Notes: generated by a model from the letters alone, not told the origin. A stretch of DNA of 64,000 nt from Homarus americanus (GCF_018991925.1 NW_024744357.1:5098131-5162130), one strand, 5' to 3'. Positions 1 to 11,813 are shown, numbered from the stretch's first letter. Translations and numbers: made by a program.

Positions 1-562
1 ACACACACACACACACACACATAGTAACAGAAGCCAGCAGGTACCGACAGCACACCTGGTACCTGGCACCCTAGTAGTGAGAGGGACAGTACATACAGGT
101 AGTTACAGGTACTGACAGGTTATGAGTGACAATGGTAGGTACACGACAGGAATGGACAGGTATATGGTGAGTGACGGGTGATACTAGTCAATGATGTGAG
201 TTTCAATATTATTATTATCATTTTCTTAACATGTAACACATCGACACCAACAATAACAGGTGTGTAAACTATAGTTAATCACAGGTGAATAATGAACAGG
301 TGTTTAATGGAAGTATTTGTCCAACACACACAGAGGTGACCGATGACTCCTGTTGTCTTGGCAAGGTTGTCAAAATCCTTCTTCCGTTGTGTCATATTAT
401 CTCACACACCTGGTTGTCCCCATACTGAGACAGGTGTAAGTGTGACTGTCTGATATATTGTAACACTGTACTGAAATGAGTGTCAGTTGATGTATTTGAA
501 CTGAAATGCCAACATATGTGTATTCATGTTAGTTGACCTATATGAATATTTACATGGTTTAG
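1..562. other. Non-coding sequence with a short (CA)n
   Basis: A (CA)10 tract fills bases 1-20. The remainder is unique AT-leaning sequence with many ACAGGT/ACCTGT words, a word that recurs throughout the window. No open frame, splice pair or RNA gene was seen. Confidence 0.6.
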
Positions 563-563
563 A

Positions 564-642
<79 letters not shown>

Positions 643-677
643 CAACAATAATAATAATAATAACAATAATAATAATG

Positions 678-718
<41 letters not shown>

Positions 719-722
719 AATG

Positions 723-769
<47 letters not shown>

Positions 770-788
770 TAATAACAATAATAATAAA
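563..788. repeat. (AAT)n microsatellite
   Basis: About 225 bp of AAT repeats with scattered AAC, GAT and ACT interruptions. The isoleucine-rich open frame on the minus strand is a by-product of the triplet repeat. LINE families in this window end in (TAA)n tails, so this tract could be an old tail, but no LINE sequence is visible beside it. Confidence 0.95.
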
Positions 789-1580
789 AACTTGAACATT
801 ATCTCACCAAAAAATAATATTATTGGCCAAAACTCACCTTCCTGGTCTCACTAGGAGGGCGTGTCAGCTTAGGTCTAGTCATGTTCCCTGGCTGTAGACC
901 CATGATGCTCCGACGATGACGACGACAACGACCACCACCACCTCCTCACTCTACGAGGCCTCGCAGCCATCTGAGGCACCGCGCCCCCTGACACCCCAAC
1001 CCCCCCCCCTTGAACGGTTGCCAAATACTTCTTTTTTCTCTCCCTTATTGACCATAGCGTTCGTTATTGAGCAAAAAAAAAATCAAAACAACATTGATCT
1101 TTTTGTTAGTTTTTGTTATGTAGATGTATAACGATATAGTTGTTTATGAATAATTTTATGTTATGTAAGATTAAGATTATTTTATTCGTTTGTGTTGAAA
1201 TGACCAAGTAAATTTACATCTACCTGCCGCCATTAGCATTAAAATCACCAGGTAAATTAAATGGACAACGTTTTAATATCTCCTGTTTTTATCATCCCTG
1301 TAACATTGACATAATTATAATGAAGATCAAATAATAACACTCCTTTTTCATAATACATAAACCGTATAACGTATAATGATAGCAATTACATAGAGTTTAC
1401 TTAACGTTAATTAAATACCTTGTTACCTGTACCTGTGTGTCATTATACCTGAAATTAACCCCCCCCCCCCAACTACTCCTGATACATGATTCTGTCCATA
1501 AATGATTCGGATTCACAAGTCTGAATCTCACGGGGTTCGGGAGAGAGAGGTGAACGGACTTGAGTAGTTAACTGTACTTT
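789..1580. other. Non-coding sequence
   Basis: Unique sequence with C homopolymers near 1002-1010 and 1461-1470 and an AT-rich stretch from 1020 to 1440. No gene, RNA or mobile element recognised. Confidence 0.5.
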
Positions 1581-1648
1581 ACCTGTATTCACACCTGTAT
1601 TCACACCTGTATTCACACCTGTATTCACACCTGTATTCACACCTGTAT
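1581..1648. repeat. 12-bp minisatellite (TCACACCTGTAT)n
   Basis: Five perfect TCACACCT octamers start at 1589, 1601, 1613, 1625 and 1637, exactly 12 bp apart. Twelve is a multiple of three, so the minus strand shows a short NTGV peptide repeat; this is not evidence of a gene. TCACACCT is the reverse complement of the T-box half-site AGGTGTGA. Confidence 0.9.
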
Positions 1649-1918
1649 TTATCTTATTATTGATGTTTGTTTCTTTAAGTCTCAGACAAACAAACAAACA
1701 GACTTTACTTTGTTTATGCTGTTGGGTTTAATAATAATAATTCAAGAAAAATCAAGACAGAGAGGAAAATATGCAGAAGAAATAAAAAATAATAATAATA
1801 ATAAAATCGTTGTACTTCCTAGGAATAAAAAAACATACACGTATTTATTTTCCCAGGAATGCCTCCGACGTTGATTAAAACACGTATAAAGTGGTGGTGT
1901 GAAGGCGTAACAACAAAC
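1649..1918. other. AT-rich non-coding sequence
   Basis: Includes a CAAA run near 1684-1700 and two short AAT runs. No gene found. Confidence 0.5.
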
Positions 1919-1960
1919 AGGTGTGACAGGTGTGACGGCAAACAGGTGTGACAGGTGTGA
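1919..1960 (+). promoter_or_regulatory. Cluster of four AGGTGTGA (T-box half-site-like) words
   Basis: AGGTGTGA occurs at 1919, 1928, 1944 and 1953, all in the same orientation. They form two pairs 9 bp apart, and the pairs are 25 bp apart. AGGTGTGA is the established T-box half-site. A simple local duplication explains the pattern equally well, and no gene start is seen nearby, so a regulatory role is only a possibility. Confidence 0.2.
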
Positions 1961-2198
1961 TGTCAAAACAGTCCAGGTTAGGTAAAGAATACACCTTTAT
2001 CCCCGGAAATCCCAGATAAACCCAAGTAAGTAAAAAAAAAAAAAATAATAATAAATCCGGATTACCTGAAAGTCTCTAGTCGAACGAAAATCCTAAATCC
2101 GCCTTCACCTGTGTTGTTGTTCGTGTAAGGTCTTGTTTAATATTTGGGCCAATTATTTTTTGTTTACTTTATGGTGAGAGATATTGGAAGAGGTGACA
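1961..2198. other. Non-coding sequence
   Basis: Unique sequence with an A homopolymer near 2031-2043. No feature recognised. Confidence 0.5.
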
Positions 2199-2368
2199 CA
2201 ATGTCTCTCAGTCTCTCTCTCTCTCTCTCTCTCTCAGCGTCTTATATCTCTCTCAAGTTATCGTATTCAAGGGGTAAAACACATCCATCCTCTTGTCACC
2301 GTTTTGCTTGCTTCTGCATCTATTAAAACACACACACACACACCACATACACACACACACACACCACA

Positions 2369-2399
<31 letters not shown>

Positions 2400-2400
2400 C
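2199..2400. repeat. (TC)n and (CA)n microsatellites
   Basis: A (TC)n tract at about 2201-2235 and a (CA)n tract with CCACA interruptions at about 2328-2400, separated by about 90 bp of unique sequence. Confidence 0.95.
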
Positions 2401-4224
2401 CGTACCTGTATGAGGGAGGTCAGCACCTGTAATAAGGGCCCTGTACCTGTGTTTACTTATCAACAATGGGTTACTCTCTGCCTCCGGGAACTGATGGTTA
2501 GTGATTCCCACCAGGCTAAGTGAGAAGGAGGGATGGAGGGATGGAGGGAGAGAGGTAAGGAAGGAAGGAGGGATGGAGGGAAGGAAGGAAGGAGTGTGTA
2601 AAGGAAGTTGTATATATCTTTACCTTACAGTACATGAGTTTAAGTCTCCGTTAACGTCATCATTCAGGAAGTTCCAGTAATGTTTTAGCCAACGGTTCAT
2701 GACAGGTAAACATGGCAGTCTTACAGCAAGGAACACCGCTTTGTTGTCACCTAAAACCTTCTCTCTACCTCCCGACCCAGCTCTCCTCCGCCAACGGTTC
2801 GTCTCGTAACGGGAAACCAGTAAATACAAGAAAATTCGACTGTTGGAAACCAGGCGATGAATGAAATGCCTTTCTCTTTATACTCACGACGAGCCGCTCC
2901 TCCCCTGCCCAGCCCACCCTCCCTTGACACGCGTCCCGATCCGTGGCTTACTGGCTTAGTTGTTCGTTTTAATTTTGTTTGGTGGGGGGGGGGGTGGTTA
3001 ATAGTGTGTTTGTGTTGTTAATGTTTAGTATAAAGGTTTTAATTAGTTGTTTGATGTTAGTTTGGCTTATATTTCATTATTTCATTGATTAATTTATTCA
3101 TTTATTATCCGCTGATTATATTTACCACCAGTTGATGATTATATTAGTAAGTTTGTAATAATAATTCCATTGGAGCTTTTTTCTGTATAAGTTAAAAAAA
3201 AAAATCACACGTAAAAATCCGAAGTTGAAGCCAGAGCCAGACTACAGATTAAGACAGAGGTGTTCACTTGATGCTCGCCTCAACTGACCCGTCAATCTCC
3301 GTTTTCTTTCTCTCTCAAAATACAAAAAAAAAAATCTCATTCTTCCTCTGGCCAAAAAATACAAACACACAGCCTTCAAGAACAACAAATACACAATTTT
3401 CGGCGATATAATAATACTAAAATAACACGAGAGAGAGAGAGGTAGGGAGGTAGGGAGGTAGGCGATCACCTGAGGAAGTACCTGTCCCGTGTTTGTCCAC
3501 ATTAACGCTCACCCGACGGACCGACACCCACTTCACCTGTCGGTCCAAGGTATCGTACCATAGAGCAATAGTTTACCTTACAACATAACTAATGTATCAC
3601 CAAACCCAAACATAATCTTACCCACATACATGCGGACATTAATATTTTTACCTGTGTATTATATAAATCTTGAAACAAAAAAAAGATTGAATAAAAAAAA
3701 TTAACACCTGAAGCAATTAGCGCACACCACAGGTAAAACTAATTAGGATATACCTGTTCTATATTTTTAGACGTAAATTTACTCCAAAAAATTCAAAATG
3801 TTAGTGAAAAAGACTATATATCCATTGTTAGTGTCTGAAAAAGATTATAAATTATTATAGAATGATTTTGAAAGTTGAAAAATGTATTCAAAAATTTTTC
3901 GACCTGTTGATAGTCCTACAAAAATATAGGGAAATTATTTTATTGAATTAAATAATCAAAATTGAATTATCGCATCAAAATTGAAATACATTAAAAAAAA
4001 AGAATTATATTGAAAATGAGGAAAAATTACCAAATTACATAAATAACTATAAAATAACCAAGAAAAATACCGTAAATTAAAAGACAATGTAAAATGAGAA
4101 TAGACGAAATGTATCTTATAAATCATGAGAAAAATATTACAAAAATTAATAAAAATGTCAAGACTTAAGAAATGGAAATATACAATAGAAAAAGATGAAC
4201 AATAATAATAAAATATAAAATTGA
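2401..4224. other. Non-coding sequence
   Basis: Holds a purine-rich GGAAGGAG/GGAGGGAT tract (about 2524-2595), a G10 run near 2983, and a very AT-rich stretch from 3590 to 4220. Short open frames (2620-2829 and 3242-3502, minus) show no recognisable domain or splice context and were not accepted. Confidence 0.5.
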
Positions 4225-4322
4225 AAACAACACCACCACCACCAACAACAACAGCAACAACAACTACAACAACAACTACAACAACTACAACAACAACAAC
4301 AACAACAACAGCAACAACAACT
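4225..4322. repeat. (AAC)n microsatellite
   Basis: CAA/CAC triplets with occasional ACT and AGC interruptions; the poly-Thr and poly-Cys frames are repeat translations. Confidence 0.9.
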
Positions 4323-4512
4323 ACCTATAAAAATAGACAAAATAAACACGAAATAAATAAAAAAAACCAAATTTACACCATTAAACAAAATCTGTCAGGA
4401 AATAAAAGAAAAATAAGAACCAATTAGCCAACACCTGAGTGGACACCTTACAGGTAAACGTGGCTAAGGACCAGAGGGGCATAAGACACACTCTCACCAC
4501 CACGTACAGGGA

Positions 4513-4517
<5 letters not shown>

Positions 4518-4607
<90 letters not shown>
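4518..4607. repeat. (GA)n microsatellite
   Basis: About 90 bp of GA dinucleotides with one GGG interruption near 4567. Confidence 0.95.
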
Positions 4608-4610
<3 letters not shown>

Positions 4611-4939
4611 CCATTGAGTTAATCCCAAGAGGAATGTTTAACGTTGTACCACCAGAGGAAGTGAGGAGGGAGGGAGGGAGAGAGGAAAGGAAGGAAGGAG
4701 GGTGGGAAGGAGGGAGGGACTGCTTGTGTAGGAAAGGAGGGAAAGAAAGACTTAGTGGAATTTGGGAAGAAAAAAAGAGAGAGAGGGAGGGAGTTAAAGA
4801 GAGAGAGAGGGAGAGAGAGATGGAGGAAAGATGGGAGAGAGCGAGGGAGTTGAGAGAGAGAAATGGAGGGACAGACAGACAGACAGACTGCAAAGCAATT
4901 CACTTCAATAAAGTCTACGGGAGACCCACACCAAGTTAT
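4608..4939. repeat. Purine-rich low-complexity tract
   Basis: From about 4660 to 4885 the plus strand is almost entirely G and A (GGGAGG, GGAAGG, GAGAGA words), ending in an ACAG tetranucleotide run at 4871-4888. The frames through it are compositional. Confidence 0.7.
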
Positions 4940-5126
<187 letters not shown>

Positions 5127-5132
5127 ATTTAT

Positions 5133-5228
5133 ACCACACAAGAGTCTACACACAAGAGTCTACACACAAGAGTCTACACACAAGAGTCTACACACAAGAG
5201 TCTACACACAAGAGTCTACACACAAGTT
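5133..5228. repeat. 14-bp minisatellite (AGAGTCTACACACA)n
   Basis: Six to seven near-perfect tandem copies lie directly after the AAT tract, between it and the LINE fragment. Confidence 0.9.
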
Positions 5229-5284
5229 CTCTACAAGCGTTGATGATTTCTACGGTAGTTGGAACGGGATGAGAACGTGTTGCT

Positions 5285-5420
5285 GTTGTAGAATCAAACA
5301 CCAATTTCGGGGCGAGGGATCTCAGGTGGGAGCTGGTGGCGGCGATGAGGATAGTGTAACGGCTTTGGACTAAACGAACAGATGAGGTTATGGTGATGAT
5401 TAGAGAGAGTTGAGAGGGTA
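5285..5420 (-). mobile_element. LINE fragment, C-terminal end of a YVDD-type reverse transcriptase protein
   Basis: The minus-strand frame gives LPPEIPRPEIGV preceded by LSNHHHNLICSF. Both match, with the same spacing, the 3' coding end of the LINE at 35.05-36.29 kb (LPPEIPRPRIAV and LTDHHHDLICQ). The nucleotide match is visible across GGGCGAGGGATCTCAGGTGG and neighbouring blocks. Only about 45 codons remain, so this is a dead 5'-truncated copy. Confidence 0.75.
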
Positions 5421-5880
5421 AGTGTGTGTGTGTGTGTGTGTCTGTCCATTACTCTTAAATCCGGTTGGGAATATTCTACACACACACACACACACACACC
5501 TAACTTAACCTAACCAAAAGTGAAAGGGATATATATCGTTGGGGGGGGGAGGGAGGGAGGTGATATAGTGCACCTGTTCACTTACTGTTTGTCTCTTCAC
5601 ACCTGCCTGAGGGTACCCACTTCCCCCCCCCTTTCTGACCTCCCCCTCTCCCTCTCCCCCTTGCCTCCCCCTTCACCCTCAGGTCATAACTACCACCCAC
5701 ATAAAACTAACCTAACCTAACCCCCTCCACTCTCCTCCCTCTCCACCCTCCACCTCTTCCCTCCACCCTTCCCACCTCCACCCTTCCCCCTCCACCCTTC
5801 CTCCACCTCTCACCCTTCACCCTCCCCCCTCCACCCTGTCATTCATCCAAAGGTTTGAATTACCTGCAGTTACTCAAGAG
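5421..5880. repeat. Short (GT)n and (CA)n runs and a pyrimidine-rich tract
   Basis: (GT)n at about 5421-5440, (CA)n at about 5479-5499, then a C-rich tract (CCCTCCACCCTT-like words) at about 5622-5838. No gene found. Confidence 0.8.
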
Positions 5881-6140
5881 AGCCGACCCAGGTTCGATCC
5901 CCGGGCAGGGTGAAACTATGGGTAAGTTTCTTAACGCCATTTGCCTCTGTCTACCCAGCAGTAATTGGGGACCTGGTTGTTAATCGATTTACGGATCGTG
6001 TTCCGGGGTAATGGCTAGCCAGTGCAGTTGGCGAGTTGTCCGGTCTTCTCGTGTGTGGTTGTTGTGTTGGCGACAGCTTCTACACCTTTACAAATTACGC
6101 CCAGGTGGCCCTTGGGCGGCTCATCCTGATACACGAGGGC
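5881..6140 (+). mobile_element. tRNA-derived SINE remnant
   Basis: A perfect RNA polymerase III B-box-like word, GGTTCGATCC, lies at 5891-5900. It is followed by a tRNA-unrelated body (AAGTTTCTTAACGCCATTTG, then CTACCCAGCAGTAATTGGGG) of the type seen in animal tRNA-derived SINEs. A (TATG)n run follows at about 6147-6167, as SINE tails often do. The A box was not identified with confidence, so the 5' limit is uncertain. Confidence 0.55.
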
Positions 6141-6281
6141 AGCCATTATGTATGTATGTATGTATGTACACACAGGTTAGCGTCAGGTGTACAACGAGGT
6201 AATGAGCAAAAGAACGCCTCTAGGGGTTAAGGTGGGGGAGGAGAAGGAGGAGCCTCACCCCACCGGTACAGATCAGGAAGC

Positions 6282-6358
<77 letters not shown>

Positions 6359-6608
6359 GGTTGTTCCAAGCAATTAACACAGGTAACATATGGTTAGGTT
6401 AACCTGCCCAGGTGACCGACAACATACCAACCCACCTCCTTTCCTCTTTTCACGTCCTCCTCCTCCCCCTCCCAGCACCTCCTCAGGGCAGGTGTGGTGA
6501 TCACAGGTGATTATTGTTGCACCTGTCGTACCCACCTGTTACCTCCCTGGTGCCCTCCCTCCCTCCCTCCCTTCGTGTTCTATCTCTCCTTCCCTCCATT
6601 TTCATTTT

Positions 6609-6662
<54 letters not shown>

Positions 6663-6873
6663 CAGCATCTCACACTTCCGGCCACCACCGCCTCAAGACA
6701 AGAAGTGTTCCTCTGTTACCTGTCCTGACTCACTGATCACCGCACCTGCTCTCTCTCTTTCTCTTCACTGTCTACCTGTGTACGTGTGTCTGTGTGTTAA
6801 CTCTCTCTCTATCTCTCTCCGTTATGTCTATCTTTCTATCTTTCCCCTTTTTTCTCTTTTTTCTATCTGCTGC

Positions 6874-6907
<34 letters not shown>

Positions 6908-7061
6908 TGTCCCTCCCCCCACGACTGACACTACTCCCACCCCCCATCAACACTAGGAGGGCAAAGGAAGGTGAAGGGGAGGGGGATGATCCTGCACCAC
7001 GCCAAGCTCCAAGGACGCCCCCTCCCCTCCACCCCACACCCCCTCTCCTCCTCCCCACAAC
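6141..7061. repeat. Microsatellite-rich interval
   Basis: (TATG)n at about 6147-6167, (GA)n at about 6284-6355, (GA)n at about 6611-6662, TC-rich runs near 6751-6818 and (TG)n at about 6873-6902. Open frames through these blocks are repeat translations. No gene seen. Confidence 0.85.
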
Positions 7062-7105
7062 TACTACAACGACTACAAGTATTACACTACTAACAACAAC
7101 AGCAT

Positions 7106-7136
<31 letters not shown>

Positions 7137-7930
7137 TACTACTACTTTTTTTAATGGCCTCCAGCCTCCCCCAATAGCCACACCTTCGCCGCCATTTTAT
7201 TACCTTAATATTAAAAATTCTAATAAATAAGCAGCTATCCTATCTGTGTTGAGTTAGTTGAGCCGCAGATCTATGCGGCATTCAGTGACTGTTGCCTCAT
7301 AGTCAATATCTGCAGCTGTTATCGGCTTTGGGGCCGATGCTCTCGTTCCTCTGAGGCAGAGCAAAGCCGACCGAGGGAGAGAGAAAGACAGTCGACATCT
7401 CATCCAGGCTGTAACGTAACTTCTGGGCTGCTGCTTCTGTTCGGAGATCACCTCCGAGAGTCTGGCGTAGAAACATCTTGCACTTGGGCCCATCCCACCA
7501 GAGGTTGTGAACACTAGAGGAGTGAAACTGCCTTGATCAACGTTCTGAATTCTCTCCCCATATGCCCTTATCTTGTCGTTCTCGTTCCTCCTATGCGCAG
7601 CATCGAGAGCTAGGTTACGGTGACATGCGGCCATGGGTGGCATATCCTGTCGTCAAAGAATGCTCGCTGTCCCCGCGTCCAGAATCCTCGAGCACTGACG
7701 TCCACACGGGCTTCGTTGGATGTGTTTGAAGTCCTGTGTCGGAGGTTTTCACCGTCCAGTGGCAGGAGGGGCGGTCCACCATGACGTCGTGGCAGATTTC
7801 CTTCATTATAGTAGCTGTTAGATCCCTCACTTCGTCATGCCTCACGTGTACGAGGCCCCTTGCACACCATGGCGTGGTCGATGTTATAGGGTAAGCCACA
7901 CACACATTGTGAGGGTAAACCTTTTACTCT
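7062..7930 (-). mobile_element. Degenerate LINE 3' end: CCHC knuckle, putative restriction-like endonuclease domain, (TAG)n tail
   Basis: Reading the minus strand from about 7925, one frame gives CVCGLPYNIDHAMVC, a C-x-C...H...C knuckle. Other frames then give VRHDEVRDLTATIMKEICHD, ARVDVSARGFWTRGQRAFFD, and finally SFTPLVFTTSGGMGPSA and MRCRLSFSLPRSALLCLRG. From memory, this order matches the C-terminal part of a widespread aquatic-animal retroelement protein; the D...E-rich block after the knuckle may be a PD-(D/E)XK nuclease. At least three frameshifts separate the blocks. After the stop near 7254 comes a 3' UTR (7151-7253) and a (TAG)n tail (7062-7150, CTA on the plus strand). The reverse transcriptase core is missing. 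Confidence 0.65.
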
Positions 7931-8197
7931 CTGACCTCTATAGCCGGGTCATGGTAGTCTGGAGTTAGTACACTACTACTACTACTAAAACTACTACTTT
8001 CCTGACTGGCCTAGTGGGGGGTGGGAGGGGAAGATGACAGGTGGTGTCATGTTGCGGTGGGCAGATGGTGACTTGTGGCCGGAAATGTTGATGTAATGAA
8101 CCAAGGTGATGCATATTTGTGTATGAATAGAGGAGTAGGTATAATGTATGTGACTATGTATATGAATATAAAACTAATATATGCATATACATAGATT

Positions 8198-8247
<50 letters not shown>

Positions 8248-8520
8248 AACACACACACACACACGGTGGTCGCCCAGGGCCATCACTTCCCGCCCTCGGG
8301 GTCCACCAGCCCTTGAGCTGCTGCCCTGAGGCTGTATAGGACCCCGGGGATGACCTGGTGAAGGGCGGCACACTACTGCTGGTGCTGGTGGTGACAGTTC
8401 TTCGCCTCTCTTATCACGTCACCCACACTCATCCACTCTCCCTCCTGAGCATCCCCCCCCTCACACCGCTATCCTCATCCACCCTCACCTATCCGCACCC
8501 ATTCTCCCTAACACACACTC
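7931..8520. other. Non-coding sequence with (CTA)n and (AC)n runs
   Basis: A CTACTACTA block at about 7971-7997 sits immediately beyond the LINE. An (AC)n pair lies at about 8199-8263. A GC-rich stretch from 8264 to 8410 is open in one plus frame but lacks an ATG and shows no domain; a coding exon there cannot be excluded. Confidence 0.5.
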
Positions 8521-9235
8521 TTCCACGCACTACCCCCCACAACACGTTGCTACCCCCACAGCACGCGCTACCCCCACAACACGCACTACCCCCACAACAC
8601 GCACTACCCCCACAACACGCGCTACCCCGCACAACACGCCCTACCCCCACAACACGCGCTACCCCCACAACACGCACTACCCCCACAACACGCACTACCC
8701 CCCACAACACGCGCACCCCTGCACAACACGCCCTACCCCCCACAACACGCACTACCCCCCACAACACGCACTACCCCACAACACGCACTACCCCCCACAA
8801 CACGCGCTACCCCCCACAAAACGCCCTACCCCCACAACACGCACTAACCCCCACAACACGCGCTACCCCCACAACACCTACCCACAACTCAGCACCCCCA
8901 CAGCAACCACTACGCCCCACAACACGCCCTAACCCCCCACAACACGCACTACCCCCACAACACGCGCTACGCCCCACAACACGCGCTACCTACACGCGCC
9001 ACCCCCCACAACACGCGCTACCCCCACAACACGCGCCACCCCCACAACACGCGCCACCCCCACAACACGCGCTACCCCCACAACACGCGCTACCCCCACA
9101 ACACGCGCCACAACACGCGCCTACCCCCACAACACGCACTACCCCCACAACACGCGCTACCTCCCACAACACGCGCCCCCCCACAACACGCACTACGCGC
9201 TACCCCCACAACACGCGCTACCTGCACACACAGGT
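8521..9235. repeat. 18-bp minisatellite (CACGCACTACCCCCACAA)n
   Basis: Roughly 38 tandem units with G/A variation (CACGCG or CACGCA) and C-run length changes. Because 18 is a multiple of three, several frames stay open, including a 327-codon plus frame that begins with GTG and has no ATG. These are not taken as genes. Confidence 0.95.
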
Positions 9236-10138
9236 AATGATGAGAAAATCGAGGCCCCTCATTAGCCCCACTAACCACTCCCCGCCCGCCCACCTGCCCC
9301 TGCCTGCCCCTGCCCCCCTGCCCCTGCCCATGGTGCTGTGAGTGCTGTTATTGTTTTCTCTTCGTCTTCTTTGCATCCCACTTCCCTTCTTCCCTTCCCT
9401 GCTTCCCGACTCTCTTTCCTCCCTTCTCTCCCATCCCTGCTCTCCTCCTTCCTTCCCCTCCCTTACTCCCCCTAACGAGTCACCATTGAAGTTCCTTGGT
9501 CATGAGTCATGTGTCAGTCCGTCTGTCAGCGCATGACACTCCTGCATGACTGACGACGACATGGGGGAGGAGAGGGGAAGGAGGAAAGAGGAAGAGAGGA
9601 GGACAAAGAATAGGGAAGGAGGAAGGAGGAGATAGGAGGTAGAGGGAAATGTTGAGAGAAGCAGGAGGTGAGGAAAAGGAGGAGAGGGGGGGTGAGGAGG
9701 TGATGGGTGGGGTGATGGGTGGAGGGTGAGGTGACCTTTGGAGGGGGAGGTGACCTTGGAGGGGAGGGTGACCTTTGGAGGAGGGGTGACCTTGGAGGGT
9801 GGAGGAGGGTGACCTTGGAGGGGGGGTGAACTTTAGAAGGGTGACCAAAGGGATTAGACAACCCCCCCCCAAAAAAAAAAATATCTAAACAACGAAAATA
9901 GCGAAAACAAATTTATTTTTTCGTTTTAATTAATTTCTGTCGTAATTATTTTTTATAGTTGAGTTATTTAATCTATTTTATTTATTTTATTATTATCATA
10001 TTTTTATCCGTTTGTTTATCGTCTTCTTAATTTTTCATCTTATCTTATCTTATTATTTATTTATTTACTTATTTATTCATTTTTTGCTATTATCTTTATT
10101 TTCTATTATTGTCTAGTTTGTATTTATATTCTTGTTTC

Positions 10139-10140
<2 letters not shown>
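9236..10140. other. Pyrimidine-rich, purine-rich and AT-rich non-coding sequence
   Basis: Bases 9350-9480 are CT-rich. Bases 9559-9845 are GA-rich, with a degenerate 19-20 bp unit around GAGGTGACCTTGGAGGGG at 9690-9845. Bases 9860-10140 are AT-rich. No gene identified. Confidence 0.6.

Positions 10141-10186
<46 letters not shown>
10141..10186. repeat. (TC)n microsatellite
   Basis: About 45 bp of uninterrupted TC dinucleotides. Confidence 0.95.
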
Positions 10187-10187
<1 letters not shown>

Positions 10188-10309
10188 GGGTCCATTTTCT
10201 ACATCAGGGGATACTTAAGAAATGAAGATAATTTATATGTATTTATTAATGATTTAAAACTACATATATATCGAGTATAGCTTTTTATTCATGCACATAT
10301 GTATATATT
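10187..10309 (-). terminator. Candidate poly(A) signal of the HES gene
   Basis: AATAAA is present on the minus strand at 10289-10284, about 180 bp past the HES stop codon. A second minus-strand AATAAA lies near 10240. The long (CA)n tract as read on the gene strand would lie inside the 3' UTR. Position is the only support. Confidence 0.35.
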
Positions 10310-10425
<116 letters not shown>

Positions 10426-10431
10426 GAGTAA

Positions 10432-10462
10432 CCAATAGGAGCGTTTAAATTCAGTGACGTCA
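10432..10462. promoter_or_regulatory. CCAAT box plus palindromic CRE beside the HES stop codon
   Basis: CCAAT lies at 10432-10436 and the full CREB/ATF palindrome TGACGTCA at 10455-10462, nine bases from the HES stop codon. A CCAAT-CRE pair is typical of promoters, yet this one lies at the 3' end of the gene, where an antisense start or a downstream enhancer is conceivable. It may be chance. Confidence 0.25.
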
Positions 10463-10470
10463 CAAGTCCA

Positions 10471-11725
10471 TTACCAAGGTCTCCATACACGATCAACACA
10501 CAAGTCCATCGGCGTCCCCTCCTCTTCCTCTTCCATCTTCTCCTCTTCCTCCTCCTCTTCTTCTTCCTCTTCCTCCTCTTCCATCATCGCCAGGTCCTCC
10601 TTAGCCTGGTCGTGTCCCTGTCGCTGTTCTGGTAAGGAGGTGGCACTAGGGGCATCATCTACCTCTGGGGGGGATCCTGGGGGCGTGTTGGGGGGGACAC
10701 TAAGCTTCTGGGGGCTCTTGACTTTGATCACTGGGTTCTTCTGCTGCCGGAGGAGGTCTTGATGGTGAGTCTCGACGGGTGAGGTCTTTTGTTCGCCGTG
10801 TGTGGTCGTCAGGAGGTGGGAGGTGTTAGTCGTTGAGGGTTGACTATCAAGAGGACCTTCCTGGAGGAGAAGTGCCAAGGCGCCGTCAGGGAGTCGAGCT
10901 GGGACGAGTGTGAGGCACTTTGGAGGAGGTACTGAAGAAGGAGTGTTTTCTTCAGCGGCTGCAGGAGACGCTGAGGAAGTTGATGGAGTAGTTTCAGCAG
11001 GTTTAGTGTCACCGCTGTGTTCTGTCGTAGCAGAAATCGACTCTGACGGTGAAGGTGATGGAGTGAGCTCTTGGACGCGGGAGGACAGGTGCTGTAGGAG
11101 TCCCCGACGGAGGGTTTCTGTCCCAGGCTCATGACAGGTACTAAGTAGACCGTCTACCACCCGTATACACTGTTTATATCCCGTCAGATAACAACTGTCT
11201 TCCTTCCCTACCGTCTCGCCTTCATCCTCTCCTCCGCTAGTGATGTTCCTGACGCTGCTGATGCTCCTGACAGTCTGCCAGTACCTGACCGTCAGCTCCA
11301 GGATGTCTGCCTTCTCCAGCTTGGGGTTCCTGCTCTCAGTACCCTTCGTCAGGCGGTCCTCAGCCAGCAGGGAGGAGAGCTCGTCAAGACAAGTGTTGAT
11401 GCGGTCACGACGCTTCTTCTCCATGATGGGCTTCCTGACCTGACGGAGGGAGAGGTGTGAGCACTGACGGAGAAAATTAATGAGTACTGACGGAGAGGTG
11501 TGATACCCCGGCAGAGGTGAGTACTGACGGAGAGGTGTGATGACGGAGGGAGAGGTGTGAGTACTGACGGAGGGAGAGGTGTGAGCACTGACGGAGGGAG
11601 AAGTGTGAGTACTGACGGAGGGAGAGGTGTGAGTACTGACGGAGGGAGAGGTGTGAGTACTGACGGAGAGAGAGGTGTGAGTACTGACGGAGGATAGGTG
11701 TGATGACGGAGGGAGACGTGTGAGT

Positions 11726-11813
<88 letters not shown>

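Noticed and set aside
5881..6140. Functional tRNA gene
   Set aside because: Only a B-box-like word is present; no cloverleaf could be built, and the body matches SINE structure better.
8358..9341. 327-codon plus frame with a hydrophobic N-terminus
   Set aside because: It begins at GTG, has an upstream in-frame TAG and no ATG, and most of it is the 18-bp minisatellite.
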